Shown in pieces: positions 57,486 to 64,000 of a stretch of 64,000 nucleotides of DNA. The translations under genes and the position numbers were made by a program. Below the pieces are notes generated by a model. The model was given only the letters and a program-made list of their open reading frames with translations, was not told the DNA's origin and did no database searches. Origin of the DNA: Sulfurimonas gotlandica GD1 (GTDB lineage: Bacteria; Campylobacterota; Campylobacteria; Campylobacterales; Sulfurimonadaceae); assembly GCF_000242915.1 (NCBI RefSeq), contig NZ_AFRZ01000001.1, forward strand, positions 372,001 to 436,000. The letters run 5' to 3'. Numbering within the stretch: the first letter of the stretch is position 1; each line of letters starts with the position of its first letter.

Positions 57486-59597
57486 ATGATGGATTTTATA
57501 GCAGCTTACGATATAGGAATCAACAAGCCGGAAGTAACAGAAGATGTACTTAAAGTATGGCAGGAGATGGTTAACTCACTCTCTGTTATGGCTGAAGTTC
57601 CAGCTTCTTTGGTTATGCATGTACTACCTGAGAAGATTGAAGTGGCACGTACGTCAAATGCACAAAATAATCCTTACGGACTTGGTGCATCTGAGAATCT
57701 TGGATGTGGTCTCTACTGTGAAACAGTTATGCGCAAAAAGCAATACCTTCATGTACCAAACTCACTAGAAGATGAAGCTTGGAAAAACAATCCTGATATT
57801 CCACTTGGAATGATAAGCTACTACGGTCTGCCTTTATTATGGCCTGACAAAACTGTTTATGGAACTATATGCATCCTTGATTCTAAAGATTTATATCCAC
57901 CACAACATATCAAACAATTGATGGGTATATACCGCCAAGCCATTGAAAATGATCTAAAAATTTTAGAACAGGCTAAGGAGCTTATAGAGGCTAATAAACG
58001 TAATGCAAATAGTAAACTACGCATATCTGCAAAAGTATTGGAAAAAACTTCAGATGGAGTTGTAGTTACAGACAAAGAGCAAAAAATTATATTTATTAAT
58101 AGCGGCTTTACAAAAACAACAGGATACTCAGAGAGTGAAGTAATAGGTAAAAACCCTAAAATTTTAAACTCCGGCAAGCATGATGAAAAATTTTTCGCAT
58201 CCATGTGGGACTCTTTAAACTCTACCGGACAATGGCAGGGTGAGATATGGAATAAGCATAAAAGTGGAAGAATTTATCCAGAACTCCTAAATATATGTCA
58301 AATAATCAATGAAGATGGAAATCTTGAGTACTATGCCGGAATATTCTCAGATTTGACAACGCAAGAAGAGACTAAACAGCGTCTATATGAACTTGCATAC
58401 TATGATGATCTTACCTCACTGCCTAACCGCAGCTTACTAAATAAAGATATGAAAATTCAACCAGAAGCCTATGTAGCAATTTTAAATATCAGAGGATTTA
58501 CACATATTAATGATGTGTTTGGTTTCGATGCTGGAAACTTTATTCTGAGAGAACTAAGTAACCGCTTCTCAGAAAAACTGATGGGAAATGGGTTTTCTAT
58601 CTATAGAGTAGGAAGTGATGAAGTTGTAATACTAAATAATATTCTTACATCTAAGGATAAGTTTAGAGAGTTTATTGCAGCTGTTATAAAACAGATGGAC
58701 AATGAGATATTTCACTATCCTAAAGATGAAGTGGACATATCTGTGACTATATATGCCGGCATCTGCTTTGATAAAGAGAGAAGGCTTGAAAAAGCAGATA
58801 TGGCTCTGCATCAGGCACAAATAGAGCATAAAGACTATGTAGTTTACTCTAAAGATGAAGATACTAAAAATATTCAAGAAAAAAATATAGAGATCATAAA
58901 CAAAATCAAAAATGCCATTCAAAATGATGATGTCATTGCTTATTATCAGCCTATTGTTGATCTGAATGCCAGCATAATTAAATACGAGGCACTTGTTCGT
59001 CTTAGAGACGGTGATGATATACTGACTCCATACTTCTTTTTAGATATTGCAAAAAAGACAAAATACTATCATCAAATCACACATAGAGTTATTACTAAGA
59101 CTTTTGAGCTATTTAGAGACAGAGAAGAGTCATTTTCCATAAATCTTACAGCAGAAGATATTTTAAACACAGAAGTTGTCTCTTTTATAAAAAGTGAACT
59201 TTTAAACTTCTCAAACATTGAGAGAGTAATTTTTGAAATTGTAGAGTCTGAAGATATATACAATATTATTGAAATCGAAGAGTTTATAATAGAGATGAAA
59301 AAAATGGGTGTAAAAATTGCCATTGATGATTTTGGTACCGGATACTCAAACTTTTCATACATGATGAAACTAGAACCAGACTACATCAAGATAGATGGTT
59401 CAATGATAAAAAATATAGACAAAGACGACAATGCGAGAAGAATTGTAAAGACTATCGTTACATTTGCAAAAGAACTTAGTATCAATACAATAGCTGAGTT
59501 TGTACACTCAAAAGAAGTATTTGATATTTGTAAAGAACTTGGTGTTAATGAATTTCAGGGCTATTACTTTAGTGAACCATTGGAGAAATTAGACTAA
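57486..59597 (+). CDS. GAF-PAS-GGDEF-EAL protein
   Basis: 703 residues, soluble. GAF is at about 20-165 (SLGCGLYCETV region, VYGTICILDSK), PAS at about 175-300 (KTSDGVVVTDKEQKIIFIN) and a GGDEF-fold domain with VGSDEV in place of the motif. EAL from about 450 has YEALVRLRDG, then IDDFGTGYSNF and FQGYYFSEP. The cyclase half is probably inactive and the phosphodiesterase half may be active. Two ATGs in a row start the gene, with AAGG just upstream. It is closely similar in its GGDEF/EAL part to the regulator at 35498 and to the heme-motif protein at 18014. Confidence 0.9.
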   Translation: MMDFIAAYDIGINKPEVTEDVLKVWQEMVNSLSVMAEVPASLVMHVLPEKIEVARTSNAQNNPYGLGASENLGCGLYCETVMRKKQYLHVPNSLEDEAWKNNPDIPLGMISYYGLPLLWPDKTVYGTICILDSKDLYPPQHIKQLMGIYRQAIENDLKILEQAKELIEANKRNANSKLRISAKVLEKTSDGVVVTDKEQKIIFINSGFTKTTGYSESEVIGKNPKILNSGKHDEKFFASMWDSLNSTGQWQGEIWNKHKSGRIYPELLNICQIINEDGNLEYYAGIFSDLTTQEETKQRLYELAYYDDLTSLPNRSLLNKDMKIQPEAYVAILNIRGFTHINDVFGFDAGNFILRELSNRFSEKLMGNGFSIYRVGSDEVVILNNILTSKDKFREFIAAVIKQMDNEIFHYPKDEVDISVTIYAGICFDKERRLEKADMALHQAQIEHKDYVVYSKDEDTKNIQEKNIEIINKIKNAIQNDDVIAYYQPIVDLNASIIKYEALVRLRDGDDILTPYFFLDIAKKTKYYHQITHRVITKTFELFRDREESFSINLTAEDILNTEVVSFIKSELLNFSNIERVIFEIVESEDIYNIIEIEEFIIEMKKMGVKIAIDDFGTGYSNFSYMMKLEPDYIKIDGSMIKNIDKDDNARRIVKTIVTFAKELSINTIAEFVHSKEVFDICKELGVNEFQGYYFSEPLEKLD

Positions 59598-59687
59598 TTA
59601 GACATCACTTATGTTTACATTCTACATGAAAACCCTATCATTTTTCAAAGACATATAAAAATGCTGGGTTTTGCCAAAATCTATTGC

Positions 59688-59693
59688 TATAAT
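59688..59693 (+). promoter_or_regulatory. -10 box for the FKBP gene
   Basis: TTGCTATAAT has both a -10 hexamer and an extended TGn, 39 bases before the FKBP ATG. This is one of the clearest promoters in the window. Confidence 0.55.
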
Positions 59694-59732
59694 TTTTGAT
59701 AAATAAATTTTCATAAATACAAAGGGATATAA

Positions 59733-60422
59733 ATGTTAAAACTACTACCTGCTGTTGTCGGTTGTTTAGGACTGATGGTTACATCAAGTGTGTTGGGAAG
59801 CACACTTAATACTCAAGAAGAAAAAGCTAGTTATACTATAGGTATTCAACTTGGACAACAACTCCTCATTTCTAAAGAAGACATCAATCTTGATGCTATC
59901 AAGCTTGGAATGAAAGATATGTTTTCTGGTACAAAACCCAGACTAAGCAATGACGAAATGCGTGTTGCAATGGTAAACTATCAAAAAAGCAAACAAGTAA
60001 GAGAACTCTCTATGATGAAAAAGTTCTCAAATCATAACCAAAAAGAGGGCTTGGCTTTTCTAAACGCAAATAAAACTAAACCTGGTGTTAAAACTCTAGC
60101 AAGCGGTCTTCAGTATAAAGTGCTTAAATCTGGAACTGGAAAAGTTTCTCCAAAGTCCACAGATAAAGTAGTTACTCACTATCATGGAACACTTATAGAC
60201 GGAACTGTATTTGACAGCTCTTACGATCGCGGTGAAGCAGTAAGCTTTCCAGTAAATGCAGTTATAAAAGGCTGGACAGAGGCTCTACAAAAGATGAAAG
60301 TAGGAGATAAATGGCAACTTGTCATTCCATCTGCTCTAGCATACGGTGAGCAAGGTGCTCCTCCAAGTATAGGTCCGGATGCAACACTTATATTTGATGT
60401 AGAACTATTAAAAATAAACTAA
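59733..60422 (+). CDS. periplasmic FKBP-type peptidyl-prolyl isomerase, FkpA/Mip-like
   Basis: 229 residues. There is a signal peptide (LLPAVVGCLGLMVTSSVLGS), then an N-terminal dimerisation region with EEKASYTIGIQLGQQL near 30 and a helical linker. The FKBP domain is at about 130-229 with VVTHYHGTLIDGTVFDSSYDRG and IPSALAYGEQG. It folds proteins in the periplasm. A hairpin lies 14 bases after the stop. It is probably monocistronic. Confidence 0.94.
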   Translation: MLKLLPAVVGCLGLMVTSSVLGSTLNTQEEKASYTIGIQLGQQLLISKEDINLDAIKLGMKDMFSGTKPRLSNDEMRVAMVNYQKSKQVRELSMMKKFSNHNQKEGLAFLNANKTKPGVKTLASGLQYKVLKSGTGKVSPKSTDKVVTHYHGTLIDGTVFDSSYDRGEAVSFPVNAVIKGWTEALQKMKVGDKWQLVIPSALAYGEQGAPPSIGPDATLIFDVELLKIN

Positions 60423-60435
60423 TATCACTCTTCAA

Positions 60436-60465
60436 GCTTAGATGATGAATTTTCATCATCTAAGC
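60436..60465 (+). terminator. hairpin after the FKBP gene
   Basis: A perfect 13-bp stem (GCTTAGATGATGA and its complement) with a 4-base loop. A U-run after the stem is poor. The stem core TTAGATGATGA also occurs after narK. Confidence 0.6.
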
Positions 60466-60593
60466 CTTCTATCTAAATAATCAACTCTAAATTAATACTT
60501 TAAGAACACCTCAAAAACCATTAGTATACTTCACACGCAATAAATTGTATAATTATTAATCAATTAACTGTATACATTCCTCACTAGTTATCT

Positions 60594-60599
60594 TATAAT
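60594..60599 (+). promoter_or_regulatory. probable -10 box for the nrtA operon
   Basis: TCTTATAAT lies 34 bases before the nrtA ATG. AAGGAG follows as the ribosome site. About 210 bases lie between the FKBP gene and nrtA; apart from the hairpin and this box I see nothing definite. Confidence 0.45.
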
Positions 60600-60632
60600 T
60601 TTCCTATAACAAATTACTTTAAGGAGAATTAC

Positions 60633-62105
60633 ATGCTAAAGAAAATAATAGGTTTAGGATTAGGATTGTCATTAGTTGCCGCTTCATTGTTGGCAGCAGA
60701 ACTTGAGAAGAAAAAGTTAACTATAGGTTTTATAGCACTTACTGACTGTGCACCAATCGTAATTGCTGAAGAAAAAGGCTTTTTTAAGAAGTATGGTTTA
60801 GATGTTCATGTTGTTAAAGAGGGTGGCGGATGGCCTGGAATCCAGCAAAAGGTAATAAGCGGAGAGTATGACTTTTCACACGCTCTTGCAGGTATGCCAA
60901 TCGCTGCAACGCTTGGCATCAACGGCAACGCTAATCTTCAAGCTGTACTTTCTCTTGATTTTAACGGTAATGGTATTACATTTGGAAATAACATCATTAA
61001 AGAGATGAAAAAATACGGAATGGATGAGACTAAACGTCCTCTTGGTTCTGAATCACTCAAAAAGTATATAGATGCAAAACATAAAGCTGAAGGTTCTTCG
61101 TATCAGCCTTTATCTTTTGGTATGGTTCACCCGGTTTCAACTCACAACTACGAGTTAAGATACTGGATGGCAAGTTCTGGAATAGTTCCTGATCGTGATA
61201 CGACTATCAAACCTTTTCCTCCACCGACAATGCCTTCAAACTTGATTGCAGGAAACATTGAGGGTTACTGTGTTGGTGAGCCTTGGAATGAGAGAATTGT
61301 TCTAAAGAAAAAAGGTTCTACTCTTGTAACTAACTACGATATCTGGAACAACAACCCTGAGAAAGTTCTACAGACTCGTGCTGACTTTATAGAGAAAAAT
61401 CCAGAGACTACAAAAGCTGTAATGAAAGCAATTTTAGAAGCTCAGATGTGGCTGGATGCTTCATGGGAAAACCGCAAAGAAGCGGCAATAATCATGAGTA
61501 AACCAAACTATGTAAAAGCTCCTGTATCTGTGTTAGAAAAATCAATGACTGGTACATTTCAGTACTCGAACTATTTTCTCTCTACCAGCTTTACCCATCT
61601 CTTCTCTCTGTTCATCTGATAAGTTTATTATCATTTCAATTTTATCAGCTAGGTTTTTACTATCTTTAACTTCACACAAATATCCATTTACTCCATCATC
61701 CACAACTTCTTTGCATCCAATCCTTACTACTCACACGGTATGTGGTTCATTACTCAGATGTATAGATGGGGTCAAATCGACAAAGCTGTTGATATGAAAG
61801 CTGTTATAGAGTCTGTTTACCGCCCTGACCTATTTGCCCAAGTTGCCAAAGAAGTTGGTTATAGCCTTCCTCCAAGTGCTTGGAAAAAAGATGGTGTAGA
61901 TAAGTACAACATGTTCATGGATGGAAAAGTTTGGGATCCTAACAAGGCTGTTGAGTACATCTTCTCTACAGGTATTGATGAGTCAAAAGTATCTAAAGAA
62001 GAATTGCTTAAAGTTAATAAATGGACTGTAAAAACTGAACAACCAAACTATGTATGTCCTTATGGTCCAGCTGGATGTGCTGATCCAAAGTATGTAACTA
62101 AATAG
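60633..62105 (+). pseudogene. nrtA: nitrate/cyanate-type ABC binding protein, interrupted
   Basis: The first 313 residues (60633 to about 61571) give a signal peptide (IGLGLGLSLVAASLLAA) and a CmpA/NrtA-type domain (GFIALTDCAPIVIAEEKGFF, then GGGWPGIQQKVISGEYDFS). After SMTGTFQYSN the frame enters foreign sequence and stops at 61617. The rest of the protein resumes near 61722 (YYSHGMWFITQMYRWGQIDK) and runs to 62105 in the same phase, with an ATG at 61740. The intervening segment holds three in-frame stops and reads on the other strand as part of a glycosyltransferase. Some native residues at the joint are probably lost. Binding of nitrate is uncertain; cyanate, bicarbonate or taurine-like ligands are alternatives. 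It is broken in this sequence unless the joint is an assembly error. Confidence 0.85.
61569..61721 (-). pseudogene. glycosyltransferase (GT4-type) C-terminal fragment inside nrtA
   Basis: Read on the minus strand this 153-base stretch is open for 51 codons. It shows GCKEVVDDGVNGYL, then LADKIEMIINL and EEMGKAGREKI, which is the typical end of a family-4 glycosyltransferase (E-D-G-x-N-G plus the LS-x-E-x-R..MG..GR pattern). There is no start codon, catalytic N-terminus or stop. The ends fall near 61571 on the left and near 61718 on the right. It lies antisense inside nrtA. Confidence 0.75.
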
Positions 62106-62115
62106 TTTTAAGTAT

Positions 62116-62140
62116 ACAAAGGCTTTGCCTTTGTGTATTT
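62116..62140 (+). terminator. rho-independent-like hairpin after nrtA
   Basis: ACAAAGGC, a 3-base loop and GCCTTTGT, followed by GTATTTTGT. It starts 11 bases after the nrtA stop. It may end part of the transcript before the permease gene. Confidence 0.65.
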
Positions 62141-62153
62141 TGTAGTAGTTGAT

Positions 62154-62242
62154 ATCTTTAAGTGCCTAGAGCTAGATGCAAGAATCTTCCTTCATGTGGT
62201 CTCCTGATTTCTCTAGGTACTTTGCCAAAGGCACTTAAAGAT
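62154..62242 (+). other. 89-base element with perfect 13-bp terminal inverted repeats, possible structured leader
   Basis: ATCTTTAAGTGCC at 62154-62166 is exactly complementary to GGCACTTAAAGAT at 62230-62242. A second pairing, CCTAGAG (62165-62171) with CTCTAGG (62211-62217), lies inside and shares two bases with the first stem. TGCC-AAA-GGCA near 62223-62233 can form a third hairpin that competes with the main stem. It lies 34 bases before the permease ATG. It may be a folded RNA leader (attenuator or riboswitch-like) or a miniature element. No known riboswitch class was recognised. Confidence 0.45.
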
Positions 62243-62275
62243 GTAAATTACATTACAAACATTGAAGGAAGAATA

Positions 62276-63091
62276 ATGAATAAAGAAACAGTTAAAAAAA
62301 TTGTACTGCCTCTATTGGTCTTACTATTTGTAATCCAATTCTGGTCTGGGTTAGCACATGTTGTAGCAGATTTTCCAACACCAAGTGATACTTATGTAGC
62401 AGCTTTTGGTGGAGTGAATGCAGACGGAGATGAAATAACTGGTGTTTTAGCAGATCCATTTTATGTAAACAATCAAGATGACAAAGGTATATTTTGGCAG
62501 ATAATAGCATCACTTAAGAGAGTTTTTGCAGGATTTGTTTTAGCGATTCTCGTCGGTGTTCCTATCGGTCTGTTTGTAGGGATGAGTAAGAGTGCTCAGT
62601 ATGCACTAAACCCTTTCATACAGATATTTAAACCTGTTTCACCCCTAGCATGGCTACCACTGCTTCTATTTATATTTCAAGATATAAATATGACAGCTAT
62701 TTCGACTATTTTTATAACATCTATTTGGCCTATTATCATAAATACGGCTCTTGGTGTTAAGAGTGTAAGTGAAGACTATATGAATGTTGCAAAAGTTCTT
62801 AGGTTCTCTCCATTAGAGAAGATCGTTCAAATTATACTGCCTGTTTCGGTTCCATATATCTTTACGGGGATGAGACTATCTCTTGGTATCGCATGGTTAG
62901 TTATTGTAGCAGCTGAGATGTTAACAGGTGGTATAGGTATCGGTTTTTGGATTTGGGATGAATATAACAACCTCAACTATCACAACATCATCATCGGTAT
63001 TATCGTAGTCGGTCTTATTGGTTACTTTTTAGACTTGATTATGGGAAGACTTGCAGATTATTTTGATTATACAAAGAAAGGTAGAGCGTAA
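62276..63091 (+). CDS. nrtB: ABC transporter permease, nitrate/cyanate type
   Basis: 271 residues from the ATG with GAAGGAAG upstream. A 5' extension at 62162 would cross the inverted-repeat element and has no ribosome site. It has about six or seven membrane helices and the permease EAA-type loop near 185-205 (FSPLEKIVQIILPVSVPYIF). Sequence such as KPVSPLAWLPLLLF fits the NrtB/TauC/SsuC family. It should form the channel with the ATPase encoded next, which overlaps it by one base. Its binding protein is broken in this sequence. Confidence 0.92.
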   Translation: MNKETVKKIVLPLLVLLFVIQFWSGLAHVVADFPTPSDTYVAAFGGVNADGDEITGVLADPFYVNNQDDKGIFWQIIASLKRVFAGFVLAILVGVPIGLFVGMSKSAQYALNPFIQIFKPVSPLAWLPLLLFIFQDINMTAISTIFITSIWPIIINTALGVKSVSEDYMNVAKVLRFSPLEKIVQIILPVSVPYIFTGMRLSLGIAWLVIVAAEMLTGGIGIGFWIWDEYNNLNYHNIIIGIIVVGLIGYFLDLIMGRLADYFDYTKKGRA

Positions 63092-63882
63092 TGAGTAAAT
63101 TTTTAAGCCTAGAAAATATTGAAAAAAGATTTCCGATTCCGGGAAAAGATGACTACGTAGCTGTAACAGATGTAAATCTTGAAATTAAAGAGAATGAAAT
63201 CATCTCTATCATCGGACATAGTGGATGTGGTAAGAGTACTCTTTTAAACATGATCTCAGGTCTGGATGCACAGACTGAAGGACATATTCTTTTAGAAAAC
63301 AAACATGTAGATGGTCCGGGACCAGAGCGTGCAGTTGTTTTTCAAAACCACTCACTTCTACCTTGGCTTAGTGTTTATCAGAACATTGAGATGGCTGTAA
63401 AAAAGGTTATGCCTGAGCTGAGTTCGGCAGAGCTTAGAGAGAGAGTTGAAAAGTTTGTATCTATGGTAAATCTAGACCATGCAAAAGACAAACTGCCAAA
63501 CGAGATAAGTGGTGGTATGAAACAGCGTGTCGGTATTGCCAGAGCACTCTCTATAAAGCCTAAAGTTCTTCTGATGGATGAACCTTTTGGAGCGCTAGAC
63601 TCTCTTACTCGTGCAAATCTGCAAGAGCATCTGATGAGAATCCAGCAAAATGTTAAAAACACTGTAATCATAATTACACACGATATTGATGAAGCTGTAC
63701 TTCTTAGTGACAGAGTTATTATGATGACAAATGGTCCGGATGCAACTATCGGAGAGATATTAGAAGTAAATCTTAAACGTCCAAGAAACAGAGTTGAACT
63801 ACAGAGTGATCCGGAGTATATCAGATGCCGTGAAGCGATACTAAGCTTCTTGTATGAAAAATTTGCAAAAGATGATGAATAA
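63091..63882 (+). CDS. nrtD: ABC transporter ATP-binding protein, nitrate/cyanate type
   Basis: 263 residues. Walker A GHSGCGKST near 42, Q-loop VVFQNHSLLPWL near 81, signature SGGMKQRVGIARAL near 144, Walker B VLLMDEPFGALD near 164 and the switch His in IITHDIDEA are all present. The start overlaps the permease stop as TAATG. It is single-domain, like NrtD, without the NrtA-like tail of NrtC. Confidence 0.94.
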   Translation: MSKFLSLENIEKRFPIPGKDDYVAVTDVNLEIKENEIISIIGHSGCGKSTLLNMISGLDAQTEGHILLENKHVDGPGPERAVVFQNHSLLPWLSVYQNIEMAVKKVMPELSSAELRERVEKFVSMVNLDHAKDKLPNEISGGMKQRVGIARALSIKPKVLLMDEPFGALDSLTRANLQEHLMRIQQNVKNTVIIITHDIDEAVLLSDRVIMMTNGPDATIGEILEVNLKRPRNRVELQSDPEYIRCREAILSFLYEKFAKDDE

Positions 63883-63907
63883 AAAATTATAAAAAAGGAA
63901 AATACCA

Positions 63908-64000
63908 ATGCAAGAATTCATGACAACTTATAAAGAGAATGTTCTTGATATTGAAAACTTTCTCATTGAGACAGTTTTCAATCTTGGTAACGTAGAATAT
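63908..64000 (+). CDS. unknown protein, 5' part
   Basis: An ATG with AAAAGGAAAA upstream starts a frame open to the window end: MQEFMTTYKENVLDIENFLI and on through NLGNVEY. It is 25 bases downstream of the ABC ATPase gene, so it is probably in the same operon. Only 31 residues are visible and no family was recognised. Confidence 0.5.
   Translation, partial: MQEFMTTYKENVLDIENFLIETVFNLGNVEY

Noticed and set aside
61560-61745. Insertion sequence in nrtA
   Set aside because: The foreign part is only about 150 bases, has no terminal inverted repeats or duplicated target, and reads as a glycosyltransferase, not a transposase.
62154-62242. Known riboswitch (ykkC/guanidine, Moco, preQ1, glutamine classes)
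   Set aside because: None of the conserved cores I know for these classes can be found in the loop; only the stems are clear.
62162-62275. 5' extension of the permease by 38 residues
   Set aside because: It would translate the inverted-repeat element, has no ribosome site and adds Arg/Cys-rich sequence not expected; the ATG at 62276 has GAAGGAAG.

Overview
This 64 kb window is AT-rich, densely coded bacterial DNA, almost certainly from a Campylobacterota (former Epsilonproteobacteria) genome of the Sulfurimonas type. The reasons are the gene order pyrH-rpoZ-spoT-tyrS-amiC, the many two-component and c-di-GMP proteins, the CetB-like PAS protein, the Rrf2-flhA-DHH block, and promoters that consist mainly of a TATAAT -10 box. 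This placement is inference from gene content; no 16S rRNA gene lies in the window. No tRNA, rRNA, complete insertion sequence or CRISPR array was seen. No gene-free stretch exceeds about 300 bases.

Layout. (1) 1-4475: housekeeping genes: a partial YqeY, then trpC, a TPR lipoprotein, a YkgJ-like Cys-cluster protein and a tRNA-type methyltransferase on the minus strand, then kdsB. (2) 4489-17447: a 14-gene, minus-strand, soluble chemosensory operon. In transcription order it encodes a lone PAS sensor, a cytoplasmic MCP with two signalling tips, a triple-CheW protein, CheB, a HEAT protein, CheR, CheY, a CheZ-like protein, a second CheY, CheA, CheW, a STAS-like protein, ParA and a large response regulator. 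(3) 17662-24147: rpsO, a heme-motif GGDEF/EAL protein, an Rrf2 regulator, flhA and a DHH phosphoesterase. (4) 24253-31092: pyrH, rpoZ, spoT, tyrS, a nitronate-monooxygenase-like flavoprotein and amiC. (5) 31183-37231: a three-PAS histidine kinase flanked by two related response regulators. (6) 37238-48817: nitrate assimilation (siroheme nitrite reductase, molybdopterin nitrate reductase, a DmsB-DmsC fusion, NarK), with an MCP/CheB/CheR trio inside it. (7) 48981-60422: c-di-GMP proteins, a polysaccharide deacetylase, an rRNA methyltransferase, glutaminase, YcaO, a DEAD helicase and an FKBP isomerase. (8) 60633-64000: a nitrate/cyanate-type ABC transporter.

How the parts fit. Nitrate would enter by NarK and by the ABC system, be reduced to nitrite by NasA (perhaps fed by quinol through the DmsBC fusion) and then to ammonium by NirA. 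Glutaminase and NirA are the nitrogen enzymes nearby. The MCP/CheB/CheR trio in the middle may link nitrogen or redox state to taxis.

The two strongest anomalies are these. First, the ABC-transporter binding-protein gene is broken by about 150 bp that reads, on the opposite strand, as the C-terminal part of a GT4-type glycosyltransferase. Second, the large chemosensory operon combines multivalent parts (a two-tip MCP, a triple CheW) with a separate PAS sensor and a ParA.
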